IMG/VR virus record: IMGVR_UViG_3300037584_001746
Coordinates: 1 to 50,890 of that record
Length of the DNA: 50,890 bases
DNA from: a virus
Direction: 5' to 3' (one strand)
This document shows, piece after piece, positions 23,725 to 31,537 of this stretch; within the stretch, counting starts at the first letter, position 1; the number at the start of each line of letters is the position of its first letter. Below the pieces are notes generated by a model that searched no databases, had not been told where the DNA came from, and worked only from the letters and a program-made list of their open reading frames with translations. Position numbers and translations under genes: made by a program.

Positions 23725-24007
23725 TGGTATTACCTTTCATTCTAAAAAAGAAGCAGAGCGTTATAAGATATTAGCGTTGCTCGAATCGCAAGGTAAAATT
23801 GATAATCTCAGATTACAGCCACGATTTCCGTTAATGGTCAATGGTGTAAAGATTGGTCATTACGTTGGTGATTTTATGTATTCATTGAACGGTAGGGAAA
23901 TTTTAGAAGATGTTAAAAGCAAAGTAACGAGAACGCCTGTCTATAAAATTAAGAAAAAGATTCTTGAAACCTATGACCCTCCTGTGGTCATCACAGAAAT
24001 TTCTTGA
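23663..24007 (+). CDS. DUF1064 phage protein (nuclease-like)
   Basis: 114 residues from ATG 23663, overlapping the Cro-like gene by 62 bases; ATG 23648 is an alternative. It has the DUF1064 pattern NKYRAIKTVVDGITFHSKKEAERY, then YVGDFMYSLNGREILEDVKS with Asp/Glu-x-Lys residues of a PD-(D/E)XK-like fold. The family is predicted to be nuclease-like (Holliday-junction resolvase-related), which is not proven here. Confidence 0.7.
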   Translation: MVRSRQTISKNKYRAIKTVVDGITFHSKKEAERYKILALLESQGKIDNLRLQPRFPLMVNGVKIGHYVGDFMYSLNGREILEDVKSKVTRTPVYKIKKKILETYDPPVVITEIS

Positions 24008-24013
24008 TATAAT
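23985..24013 (+). promoter_or_regulatory. Candidate rightward promoter
   Basis: TGGTCA (23985-23990), 17 bases, then a perfect TATAAT (24008-24013). It overlaps the end of the DUF1064 gene, 58 bases before the gene at 24071. Predicted from consensus match only. Confidence 0.45.
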
Positions 24014-24070
24014 CTGTTAGTCAAAAGACAAGTTACAGTCCATCGGGGCTACCAATAAAAAGGTAATCTG

Positions 24071-24556
24071 ATGGTTGTTGCTGAAGTGCTAACTGGAATT
24101 GCGCTTGTTCAAAAAAGTGTCGAGTTCATAAAATCAAATATATCAACAGCAAACGATATTCGTGACATTGCGAGTTCGATTGACGATCTGTTTGCTGGCG
24201 AAAAACAAACACAACAAGCTAGAAATAAAAAATCAAGTGGGTCAGGACTTGGTGACCAGTTTGGGGTTGATACAGTTGCAAAAGAGGTAATTGATGCGCG
24301 CCTTGCTCAAGAGAAATTGCAAGAGGTCGCAACGCTGGTTGATTTACGATTTGGTCATGGAACATGGAGTGGCATTGTGGCAGAAAGAGCAAAGAGAATT
24401 CAAGAGGCTAAAGAAGCCGCCGCCGCAGAACGTAGACGAATAATAAAAGAGGCTAGAGAGTTTGAAGAAAATATGAAACAGTGTGCAATCGTTGCATTTG
24501 TAATTATTGCGGCAATCGGTCTTTTTGTTGGATTATTTATGGTGATTTTAAAATGA
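24071..24556 (+). CDS. Membrane-anchored helical protein
   Basis: 161 residues, AAGG upstream. Long helical region with a positively charged coiled coil at about 90-130 (RAKRIQEAKEAAAAERRRII), then one strong C-terminal transmembrane helix (AIVAFVIIAAIGLFVGLFMVIL). Tail-anchored arrangement. Similar proteins occur in marine phages next to EF-hand membrane proteins. Function unknown. Confidence 0.6.
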   Translation: MVVAEVLTGIALVQKSVEFIKSNISTANDIRDIASSIDDLFAGEKQTQQARNKKSSGSGLGDQFGVDTVAKEVIDARLAQEKLQEVATLVDLRFGHGTWSGIVAERAKRIQEAKEAAAAERRRIIKEAREFEENMKQCAIVAFVIIAAIGLFVGLFMVILK

Positions 24557-24891
24557 CACAGAAAAAATTACAGCGTGGCTCCCGCTATGAACAACATGAT
24601 CTTGATGGTGACGGCATTGTGACTGATGATGAAATCGCCAGAGAGGAGCGAATGATAAAATTAGAGAACGCAGACAAGATGCAAGACCAGCAACGGTTGA
24701 TCTGTTGGGTCAGCGTCATATCAAGTGCAGTCTGTATTTTATTGGTGGTTTCTCCCCTGATAGGAGACCAGAGAGTGCCTTTAGTTACATCATTGCTATC
24801 AACCTATGTCGTAGCAAACATGGGCATCGTGGCGGCTTTTATGGGGGCGACAGCCTTTACCAGAGTCAAAGAAAATGGAACGCACACCTAA
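24553..24891 (+). CDS. Membrane protein with EF-hand calcium-binding loop
   Basis: 112 residues from ATG 24553, ATGA overlap with the previous gene. One canonical EF-hand loop, DLDGDGIVTDDE, lies at about residues 16-27. Two transmembrane helices follow (WVSVISSAVCILLVV and a region near 75-100). It is probably co-expressed with the tail-anchored protein before it. Its role is unknown. Confidence 0.7.
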   Translation: MTQKKLQRGSRYEQHDLDGDGIVTDDEIAREERMIKLENADKMQDQQRLICWVSVISSAVCILLVVSPLIGDQRVPLVTSLLSTYVVANMGIVAAFMGATAFTRVKENGTHT

Positions 24892-25045
24892 AGAATGGCA
24901 GTCCTTGGTTTTTAATTTTAAGTTAAGAATTGCGGCTATCAAAGAGTTGATGGAATCAGAATATGGGGCGGTGGAAAACGAGAAAACGAAAATTGGAGAG
25001 GTGGGAAAAACCAACAACGCGAGTTCATCAAAACCATCAGTGTAA
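24875..25045 (+). CDS. Small unknown protein overlapping both neighbours
   Basis: 56 residues, ATG at 24875 inside the end of the EF-hand gene (17-base overlap). Starts MERTPKEWQSLVFNFKLRIAA, then a Glu/Lys-rich tail. It overlaps the zinc-ribbon gene at 24963 by 83 bases, so one of the two may be spurious. No family recognised. Confidence 0.4.
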   Translation: MERTPKEWQSLVFNFKLRIAAIKELMESEYGAVENEKTKIGEVGKTNNASSSKPSV

Positions 25046-25151
25046 GGTTTGCGGTTCTACCCTTGCTTGTTATTCGTTTGATAATGGTAAAACTTGGTAT
25101 TGTTCAGAACATAAAGAAATCGGAGAAGCCGCAAAGCCTCCCCGATTCTAA
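24963..25151 (+). CDS. Small zinc-ribbon protein
   Basis: 62 residues. A Cys-x2-Cys ... Cys-x2-His arrangement (CKVCGSTLACYSF ... WYCSEHKE) suggests one zinc ribbon, with a basic N-terminus. It ends 5 bases before the convergent zinc-ribbon gene on the other strand. No ribosome binding site is obvious, and it overlaps the gene at 24875. Confidence 0.5.
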   Translation: MGRWKTRKRKLERWEKPTTRVHQNHQCKVCGSTLACYSFDNGKTWYCSEHKEIGEAAKPPRF

Positions 25152-25156
25152 CCGCC

Positions 25157-25615
25157 TTATCTTACCACGGAGTTGGCGGTTTGTTCTTCTTCATCATCTG
25201 GCAAATATTTGCGTTGCCCGATTGGTGCAAAAATCCATTTTCCAGAATTATCTTTCGGATTTTCAGCATAACATTTATTGCAGTACCATTGACCTTCAGA
25301 ATATACAGCCAAGAACAATTCGCCTATAGTTTGAGGCGCACCACCACAGCATCTACATGGGTCGCCATGCCAAGTGTACCAATAATGGCTTCCTTGGTTT
25401 TCAGTGCCAATATGGTCTTTGAACCCATGAAGTATCATTGTTCGTGTTTTTGAAGAATGGTCTAGTTCTCGTCTGATTTGTGTGAATCTCTTGAAGTCTT
25501 TTTTTAATTCAGCATGAGTTTTGTTACAGCATAAACACCTATTCTGATGAACCTTTTTCCCATCTACAATTTTGAACCATTCACCCTTATGGTTATTAAG
25601 TGCCGTATTCATCAT
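25157..25615 (-). CDS. Unknown protein with cysteine pairs
   Basis: 152 residues, TGATG overlap with the gene upstream. Three Cys-x2-Cys-type pairs are visible (CLCC near 27, PCRCC near 86, WYCNKC near 112), suggesting two zinc ribbons. The C-terminus is acidic. Last gene of the leftward operon from 26416. No known family. Confidence 0.55.
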   Translation of the reverse strand: MMNTALNNHKGEWFKIVDGKKVHQNRCLCCNKTHAELKKDFKRFTQIRRELDHSSKTRTMILHGFKDHIGTENQGSHYWYTWHGDPCRCCGGAPQTIGELFLAVYSEGQWYCNKCYAENPKDNSGKWIFAPIGQRKYLPDDEEEQTANSVVR

Positions 25616-25956
25616 AAATCCCCCTCAAATCCAATGATTGAAGATTCTTCATTCATGAGTTCATATTGACTGAAGTCATGGCAGTTATCTAACATCAGTT
25701 TATCCGCATCTTGGTCATTCAAATATTCGTGTACATATTGATGATGCCAATTTTCTCCAGATTCATCAATTTGAGTGGTTACGTTGTCGTATTCGTCATA
25801 TACATTCCAAACCTTGAGGCCATCTACAATTTTGAAATCATGTTCTTGGTCTGAAACATAATCAGTCGCCCATGCTTTTAAGTGTGCCTCATCAATCGTG
25901 ACATTAATTTGGAATTTTTTGGTGTCGACCTTTTCAATGTTTACGGTAATGTCCAT
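25612..25956 (-). CDS. Acidic unknown protein
   Basis: 114 residues from ATG 25956, which overlaps the upstream stop by one base (TAATG). Strongly acidic, with an N-terminal strand pair (DITVNIEKV, FQINVTID) and many Asp and Tyr residues. Acidity and small size are seen in DNA mimics such as some anti-restriction proteins, but no homology is visible, so this is only a possibility. Confidence 0.5.
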   Translation of the reverse strand: MDITVNIEKVDTKKFQINVTIDEAHLKAWATDYVSDQEHDFKIVDGLKVWNVYDEYDNVTTQIDESGENWHHQYVHEYLNDQDADKLMLDNCHDFSQYELMNEESSIIGFEGDL

Positions 25957-26231
25957 TATACACACTCCCAAGCTTGCTCAAGCCAACGCTGTGCTGTTTC
26001 AAAGTCAGGTGCGCCAACCGCAAGTGTCGCATTGATGGCGGCTAGTTTTTCTGCTTTTTCTTGCCTTAAATCTTCTTCAAGGGTTATCTGCAAGCCCTGA
26101 ATGGCAGATGCGTAATCTTCAAAAGCCCAGCCCTCTGTATGGCGAGGTCTTACGCCATGAACATCTTTGAAGGTGTCGCTATATGCCTGTGCCATGTCTT
26201 CGGTGGTTGCGGCTCTAATAAAATCGGTCAT
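25956..26231 (-). CDS. Small helical unknown protein
   Basis: 91 residues, ACGGAGACC ribosome binding site. It is helical with an aromatic RPRHTEGWAFEDYASAI stretch, then EEDLRQEKAEKLAAINAT. It resembles small phage proteins of unknown function. Second gene of the operon from 26416. Confidence 0.5.
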   Translation of the reverse strand: MTDFIRAATTEDMAQAYSDTFKDVHGVRPRHTEGWAFEDYASAIQGLQITLEEDLRQEKAEKLAAINATLAVGAPDFETAQRWLEQAWECV

Positions 26232-26245
26232 TTTGGTCTCCGTGG

Positions 26246-26416
26246 TTATTTGATAATTTCAATTTGTGTAGGTTTAACAATTTTGGGTTTTTTGTTAGAA
26301 ATAGAAATTACAATTTCATCATGCTTCCATTTGTTAATATCATTCTTAGGAGTTATCTTAATCACCTTGCCAATGGTGTTTCTAACCCTAACAATGTTTC
26401 CGATTTGAATATTCAT
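26246..26416 (-). CDS. Small beta-rich unknown protein
   Basis: 56 residues from ATG 26416, with CCACGGAGAC 5 bases upstream. It starts NIQIGNIVRVRNTIGKVIKI, which looks like a small SH3/KOW-like barrel, then a Lys-rich end. First gene after the leftward promoter at 26452-26481. Confidence 0.55.
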   Translation of the reverse strand: MNIQIGNIVRVRNTIGKVIKITPKNDINKWKHDEIVISISNKKPKIVKPTQIEIIK

Positions 26417-26451
26417 TTTAGTCTCCGTGGTTTGGTTCAATCAATATATAT

Positions 26452-26481
26452 ATATTACCATAATGTTTTCATATGTCAACA
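26452..26481 (-). promoter_or_regulatory. Leftward early promoter with palindromic operator, copy 3
   Basis: On the minus strand, TTGACA (plus 26474-26479), 16 bases, then TAATAT (plus 26452-26457). The operator TGTT-N2-CATATG-N2-AACA lies at 26464-26481. A stretch of more than 25 bases is identical to the copy at 40022-40051. It drives the operon 26416-25157. Confidence 0.75.
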
Positions 26482-26504
26482 ATATATGTAAAAAAATATC
26501 ATTT

Positions 26505-26822
26505 TTAATTAGAAAAAATATGCGCTTCTAGTTCTTCGTCTGTCAGGTCATCAAAATCTGGTTCTATTTCTAAACTAGGCATTGGTTTTCTTGGCCTGAG
26601 TATTCTTTTACCATTGCGTGAAAATTTGTTTTTTATTGTGGTTTTTGGTTTTTTCTTAACGTTTTTTTCTACCGCTGGGTAAATAAAGACGCTTTCCATA
26701 GTAAAAAATTTTGTTTTGCAATCTAAACATTCCCGCCTTCTGGTTTTACCATCTGGCATATCTTTGGGTGTGTAAGCAGAAACCTTATGATTTCTTGATG
26801 AACAGGTTGGGCAATGCAACAT
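26505..26822 (-). CDS. Zinc-ribbon protein, NrdR-like N-terminus
   Basis: 105 residues. The N-terminal zinc ribbon has CPTC at residues 4-7 and a second Cys pair in CLDC at about 33-36 followed by KFFTMES, similar to the zinc ribbon of NrdR and Ogr-like transcription factors. A very basic middle and an acidic C-terminus follow. It lies upstream of the promoter at 26481 with no clear ribosome binding site. It may be a transcription regulator. Confidence 0.6.
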   Translation of the reverse strand: MLHCPTCSSRNHKVSAYTPKDMPDGKTRRRECLDCKTKFFTMESVFIYPAVEKNVKKKPKTTIKNKFSRNGKRILRPRKPMPSLEIEPDFDDLTDEELEAHIFSN

Positions 26823-26923
26823 ATTTTTATCTTAATAAGCCAAGCATCTTTCGGTCAATGGTTTACAGCAAAAGATTTGTAGATTACCTTGTGATTTAGG
26901 CGACCAACAATACGGAGGTATTT

Positions 26924-27550
26924 ATGAGTTTTGATGCGATGTCTTGGGCGGCAAAACAGTCCTGTAAAAATTCTCTTACGAAATTAGTTCTATTAATGCT
27001 CGCCAATTATTCAGACGAGAACAATTCTACATATCCAAGTTACAAACATCTTGCAAAATTATGTGAGTGTAATGAGCGTTCTATAATGAGGGCTATAAAG
27101 TCATTATATGATGATGGCCTTGTATCGGTTGAAAAAAGATTTACTGATACTGGAAAGCAGACAAGCAATAGATTTATTTTAAATATGAATAGGGGTGACA
27201 GAATCGACACTCAGAGGGTGACAAATAAGACACCCAATACTATTAGAGTTATACAAGAAGATAAAACAAAGAGGGGTGACAAATATGTTCCTGAGTTTTT
27301 AGAATGGTGGAACGCATATCCTCGTAATGATGGCTCAAAAGCCAAGGCATATGAAGTTTGGAAAAGGGTTGTAGATAAAGATATTGACGTAAGGGATTTA
27401 TTTTTAAAGACCTGTAGGTTCAAAAGAACAACCATTGGAAAAGATAAAAAATTTATACCTCATGCCACAACGTGGTTGAATCAAAAAAGATGGGAGACAG
27501 TGCAAGAGGAGCAATCTATAAGTAAAAATAAAAACCAATTAGCGGGGTGA
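26924..27550 (+). CDS. Replication initiator-like protein (winged HTH)
   Basis: 208 residues, ACGGAGG upstream. The N-terminal winged helix (LVLLMLANYSDENNSTYPSY, then LCECNERSIMRAIKSL) is typical of phage replication proteins such as lambda O-like and DnaD-like proteins. The C-terminal part ends in a region with FLEWWNAYPRND and AYEVWKRV, then HATTWLNQKRW, found in such replication proteins. It lies just before the primase-helicase gene, so it likely recognises the origin or loads the helicase. Confidence 0.7.
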   Translation: MSFDAMSWAAKQSCKNSLTKLVLLMLANYSDENNSTYPSYKHLAKLCECNERSIMRAIKSLYDDGLVSVEKRFTDTGKQTSNRFILNMNRGDRIDTQRVTNKTPNTIRVIQEDKTKRGDKYVPEFLEWWNAYPRNDGSKAKAYEVWKRVVDKDIDVRDLFLKTCRFKRTTIGKDKKFIPHATTWLNQKRWETVQEEQSISKNKNQLAG

Positions 27551-27554
27551 CCAA

Positions 27555-29327
27555 ATGCAAAAATTACTTGATAATAGAATACAATTACGCAACTGGAAAG
27601 TTGGCGATCACAAGACCACTTGTCCAGAATGTTCCCATACGAGAAAAAATAAAACAGACCAGTGCCTTTCGGTAACGATAGAGCCTGATGGTGGTGCGGT
27701 ATGGAAATGCCACCATTGCGAATGGTCTGGGGCTGTGGCTGGGGCTAACTATAAACCAGATGGGCAATATGTGAAGCCAGTAGAATATAAACGCCCCACG
27801 CCGCCAAAACAGGCTGATGCAGAAAGCCAGCCAATGATTGAATGGTTCAAAAGGCGCGGCATAAGCAAAGAAACTGTTGCAGCATTTCAGATTACTAGAA
27901 CAAGCAATTGGTTCGGGAATGGTGAAGAGGCCTGTTATGCGTTCCCCTATCACAAGGATGGGCAACTGGTTAACATAAAATATAGAACCAAGGATAAGAA
28001 GTTTAGACAGGAGAATGGGGCAGAGAGAACGCTGTTCAATATGGATGCTGTTAAAAAGTGGTGGGATGAAACAGGCTCAAAGACAGTAATTTTTGTTGAG
28101 GGTGAAATGGATGTGCTTTCTATGTGGGAAGCTGGTTTTATATATGCAGTTACATTGCCAGATGGCGCACCCAAGACTGCAAAATTTGATGAACATGATA
28201 AAAGATTTCAAGCATTGCAGAATTGTGAATGGTTGCATGAGGCGGAGAAGGTAATAATAGCCGTTGATGCAGATGAGGCGGGGCAAGCGTTGAAGCTGGA
28301 ATTGATACATCGGTTCGGTAAAGACCGTTGCTGGACAATAGAGTACCCAAATAATCACGACATACAATGCAAGGATGCGAATGAATGTTTAGTGGAGCAT
28401 GGAGCCGATGTGTTAAGGGAGATTATAGGATTGGCGGCTCCACACCCCATAGACGGATTATACACTGTTAAAGATTACGAAAAAGAGGTTTTCAATATTT
28501 ATGATGGCAATGTTCAAAAAGCCATATCTACTGGTTTTGCATCATTAGATGAAATTTATAAGGTCATGCCATCTACATTCGCCATTGTAACTGGCATCCC
28601 AAATCATGGGAAATCTAATTTTATAGATCAGCTTTCAGTAAATCTAGCCAAGAACCATGGTTGGAAATTCGCCATTTTTTCACCAGAACACAGTACAGCC
28701 AATCATATAAGGCGGTTGTCAGAAAAGGTGATGGCAAAGCCGTTTGATTTCGGACCAAACCCAAGAATGACAAAAGAAGAACTTACAGAGGCTATGTTAT
28801 TTTTAGATAATAGGTTTCATTTTATAGAAAGCGAAGATTCATTACCAACAATAGATTGGCTGTTAACAAAGGCTAAATCAGCGTGCCTTAGGCATGGCGT
28901 TAAAGGAATTATAATTGACCCATATAATGAAATTGACGCTACCAGAGATGGAAACAAAAGAGAGGATGAGCATATCCGTGATTTGGTAAGCAGATGCAAA
29001 CAGTTCTGTAGAACTCACGAGGTTGCCATGTGGATGGTTGCCCACCCCGCAAAAATGCAAAGAGGCTCAGATGGAGTGTACCCGCCCCCAAGTCTTTACG
29101 ATATATCAGGTTCAGCGCATTGGAATAATATGTGTGATGTGGGAATAGTGGTTCACAGAGACTTCGAGGCCGATCAGACGCGGGTTATTATCCGAAAAAT
29201 CAGGGAACAGGGGCTGTATGGTTCGATAGGCGAGGCGTTCTTTAGGTACAACCTTACGCGGCATATCTATGAGGCAGAGTTAATACAGCAAGAAGCAGTG
29301 AGCCATTTTGGAGATACAGATGTTTGA
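27555..29327 (+). CDS. Primase-helicase (T7 gp4-like)
   Basis: 590 residues. An N-terminal zinc-binding domain (Cys23, Cys26, Cys52, Cys55), then a Toprim primase core with VIFVEGEMDVL (about 176-186) and VIIAVDADEAG (about 233-243). A RecA-like DnaB-type helicase domain follows with the Walker A G-x4-GKS (TGIPNHGKSNF, about 348) and a Walker B region at about 452 (GIIIDPYNE). This is the T7 gp4 architecture: it unwinds the fork and makes primers. Starts 4 bases after the initiator stop. Confidence 0.9.
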   Translation: MQKLLDNRIQLRNWKVGDHKTTCPECSHTRKNKTDQCLSVTIEPDGGAVWKCHHCEWSGAVAGANYKPDGQYVKPVEYKRPTPPKQADAESQPMIEWFKRRGISKETVAAFQITRTSNWFGNGEEACYAFPYHKDGQLVNIKYRTKDKKFRQENGAERTLFNMDAVKKWWDETGSKTVIFVEGEMDVLSMWEAGFIYAVTLPDGAPKTAKFDEHDKRFQALQNCEWLHEAEKVIIAVDADEAGQALKLELIHRFGKDRCWTIEYPNNHDIQCKDANECLVEHGADVLREIIGLAAPHPIDGLYTVKDYEKEVFNIYDGNVQKAISTGFASLDEIYKVMPSTFAIVTGIPNHGKSNFIDQLSVNLAKNHGWKFAIFSPEHSTANHIRRLSEKVMAKPFDFGPNPRMTKEELTEAMLFLDNRFHFIESEDSLPTIDWLLTKAKSACLRHGVKGIIIDPYNEIDATRDGNKREDEHIRDLVSRCKQFCRTHEVAMWMVAHPAKMQRGSDGVYPPPSLYDISGSAHWNNMCDVGIVVHRDFEADQTRVIIRKIREQGLYGSIGEAFFRYNLTRHIYEAELIQQEAVSHFGDTDV

Positions 29328-30165
29328 TGGGTTTACGAAAGCGCCAGACATTCGGGGGCATGAGCGTATTGTTGAATGGTTTGAAGGCACAGACTCCGTT
29401 GAGGGTTTGCCAGAGAATTATGTGATCGCAACAGATACCTATTATGCTAATTACAAAACACACCGAAAAAAGGGTTCAAAAATAAACCAAAGCATCAATG
29501 AAGAATACATCCCAGTGGTTGGGGGCTTAATTGAAGCGAGCAAGGTTGGGCGTGATGAACCAGATGTGTTCTACAAAATGCTGGCAAAAAAGACAGACCA
29601 GTATTCAAGTTCATTTCACGGGAACACCCATGACATAGGTTGCACTATGTTGTTTGTACGGACAGACCAAAAGCAGTTGACCAAGCGTGTTTTCAAATTG
29701 AAATTGAGAGTGCAAGGTGAGGTATATGATCTGTTTCATTTTATGGGCAGGCATAAACCGTGGTCAGAAAATCTCACAAATGCCAAATTGTTTTTATCAA
29801 CATCAATGAAACTGCATTATGAGCCAGACCGTCAATTTAAATTGCTCAAAATTAGGCAGAAAGCACAGCGGGTATCAAAGAAACGATACGAGCATCATCA
29901 GGCTATAAAAAACCAAACGCCACGCTGGGCTGATAGGTTTAAAATCAATGCAATTTATATGGAAAGATCAAGGCGAAATAAACGAGACGGTAAGAACACT
30001 TGGCACGTTGACCATATTTTTCCACTTACCTATCGTAGCAAGTGCGGCATTGAAGGTTCTGGATTGCATATTCATCAGAACCTTAGAATTGTCTCAAGAC
30101 AATATAATCTAAAAAAATCAAATAAATTTGTTGTAGATGAGGCAGAAATAAATGAAAAACTCTAA
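29320..30165 (+). CDS. HNH endonuclease with extended N-terminal domain
   Basis: 281 residues from ATG 29320 with GGAG 6 bases upstream; overlaps the helicase stop by 8. The C-terminal HNH motif is visible: THWHVDHIFPL-type segment (DH), then HIHQNLRIVSRQYN and a Lys-rich end. The first about 200 residues are unassigned. HNH genes often sit next to replication genes in phages as homing endonucleases or as nucleases in replication, packaging or base-modification systems. The function of the N-terminal part is not clear. Confidence 0.7.
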   Translation: MFDGFTKAPDIRGHERIVEWFEGTDSVEGLPENYVIATDTYYANYKTHRKKGSKINQSINEEYIPVVGGLIEASKVGRDEPDVFYKMLAKKTDQYSSSFHGNTHDIGCTMLFVRTDQKQLTKRVFKLKLRVQGEVYDLFHFMGRHKPWSENLTNAKLFLSTSMKLHYEPDRQFKLLKIRQKAQRVSKKRYEHHQAIKNQTPRWADRFKINAIYMERSRRNKRDGKNTWHVDHIFPLTYRSKCGIEGSGLHIHQNLRIVSRQYNLKKSNKFVVDEAEINEKL

Positions 30166-30700
30166 TAGGCAGATAGATGATTTTTACCCTACACCGCCAG
30201 AGGCAACAAAGGCACTGTTAGATAGACAGGAATTTGAGCGAGATATTTGGGAGCCAGCGTGTGGGAATGGCGCAATAAGCAATGTTTTGGCGCAAAGAGG
30301 TCACAATGTGATAAGCACAGACCTTAATGATTTTGGATTTGGAAAAACAAATATTGATTTCCTCATGGAGCAAAAGGCTCTTGCATCAAATGTTATTACA
30401 AACCCACCATTTAAACTTGCGAACGAATTTGTACATAAGTGCATAGAATTGAAAATAGATAAATTTGCATTTTTACTTCGGTTGGCGTTTTTAGAAGGGC
30501 AGTCACGAAAATCTGAAATTTATGATGTTTTCCCGCCTTCTCATATACTTGTGTTTTCTAAAAGACTTACAATGTGGCGGGGAGATGAGGAAAAGCCAGA
30601 AAAATCTACAGGCACGACAGCGTATGCTTGGTTTATATGGTCAAAGATTATGAACGAGGGAATGTTATTACACAGACATACAAGGGTTGGTTGGATTTAA
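30152..30700 (+). CDS. DNA methyltransferase-like protein (adenine-specific type)
   Basis: 182 residues, 14-base overlap with the HNH gene. Motifs PTPPEATKALL, then a glycine-rich SAM site WEPACGNGAISNVLA and the catalytic-type TNPPF are visible. The layout resembles phage N6-adenine methyltransferase-like proteins, some of which appear to have lost activity. It may protect phage DNA from restriction. The downstream region holds a terminator at 30795. Confidence 0.75.
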   Translation: MKNSNRQIDDFYPTPPEATKALLDRQEFERDIWEPACGNGAISNVLAQRGHNVISTDLNDFGFGKTNIDFLMEQKALASNVITNPPFKLANEFVHKCIELKIDKFAFLLRLAFLEGQSRKSEIYDVFPPSHILVFSKRLTMWRGDEEKPEKSTGTTAYAWFIWSKIMNEGMLLHRHTRVGWI

Positions 30701-30702
30701 TA

Positions 30703-30780
30703 CTAGACAACACAATATATTGTGATAATATTTTCTTGCAATCGCATGATTGCCTCCGTGGTGAATGGTTTGGTCGCCTA
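30703..30780 (-). other. Isolated early-type leader with a 14-codon remnant ORF
   Basis: On the minus strand, GACCAAACCA, then CCACGGAGG and ATG (30747) match the leaders of the real early genes at 19427 and 26416, but the reading frame stops after 14 codons at 30703. No operator-promoter is visible upstream, where the terminator at 30795-30826 lies. It looks like the remains of a decayed leftward gene or an excised cassette. It could also be coincidence. Confidence 0.4.
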
Positions 30781-30794
30781 CACCAATGGTTTTT

Positions 30795-30826
30795 AGGGGA
30801 TTGGGCTTCGGCTCAGTCCCCTTTAT
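30795..30826 (+). terminator. Rho-independent terminator after the methyltransferase
   Basis: AGGGGATTGGGC and GCTCAGTCCCCT pair over 12 positions with two G-T pairs, around a TTCG loop, followed by TTTATTTTG. It ends the replication operon from 26924. Confidence 0.85.
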
Positions 30827-30889
30827 TTTGTTTATTTTTTATCGTATAGTTTTTATATCCCAATATGGGGAGCAACAAAAGGCTATCAC

Positions 30890-31537
30890 ATGAACATAGA
30901 AACCATACAGCTAGATCAGCTTACGCCATACCAAAAAAACCCCAGAAAAAACCCAAATGCAGAAAAGGTGGCGGCATCAATACAAGAGTATGGGTTTCAG
31001 CAACCCATCGTTGTAGATAAAAACCTTGTTATTGTTGTGGGTCACACGAGATATGCGGCATCTAAAATATTAGGTTTAAAAGAAGTGCCTGTGGTAGTTG
31101 CTGATTTAGACGAAAAGAAGGCTACAGCATACAGAATAGCCGATAATAGGCTCAATCAAGATACCGATTGGGAATATAAGTTCCTCACAGAAGAATTAAA
31201 CGACCTCATCAATGGTGATTTTGATTTAAGCAAATTAGGTTTTGAAGATGCGGAACTTGATAGCTTATTATCTATAGATGATGTTCAAGCGGATTGGTTT
31301 AAGCCAGAAGAGCATTGGAATGATATGCCATCATTCGACCATCAAGACCTGAAGCCTTACAGGACAGTCGTTATTCATGTGCGAAACTCTGATGATTTGG
31401 CGGACTTGTCGCAAAGAATAGGGCAAGATATCAAAGACAGTGAACAAGAAAAACGCAATGGCGTTCCAGTGACCTCTATGTGGCATCCAGTAAGAATAAA
31501 TGATGTATTAAAAGATAAGGGATACACAAGTGAATAA
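30890..31537 (+). CDS. ParB-like nuclease-domain protein
   Basis: 215 residues. The N-terminal ParB/Srx domain is visible: IQLDQLTPYQKNPRKNPNAE, then GFQQPIVVDKN and VVGHTRYAASK (the G-H-T-R motif), ending with AYRIADNRLNQ. The C-terminal half is not ParB-like, with an FDHQDLKPYRTVVIHVRN strand. Proteins of this type are often nucleases or cofactors of DNA modification in phages. It overlaps the glycosyltransferase start by 8 bases, suggesting joint function. Confidence 0.8.
   Translation: MNIETIQLDQLTPYQKNPRKNPNAEKVAASIQEYGFQQPIVVDKNLVIVVGHTRYAASKILGLKEVPVVVADLDEKKATAYRIADNRLNQDTDWEYKFLTEELNDLINGDFDLSKLGFEDAELDSLLSIDDVQADWFKPEEHWNDMPSFDHQDLKPYRTVVIHVRNSDDLADLSQRIGQDIKDSEQEKRNGVPVTSMWHPVRINDVLKDKGYTSE

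Noticed and set aside
25120-25156. Terminator between the convergent genes at 25151 and 25157
   Set aside because: The possible stem around GGAGAAGCC/GCCTCC pairs badly and no T-run follows on either strand.
30628-30849. 73-codon rightward frame after the methyltransferase
   Set aside because: It overlaps the methyltransferase end and runs straight through the hairpin terminator at 30795-30826, and it has no ribosome binding site.
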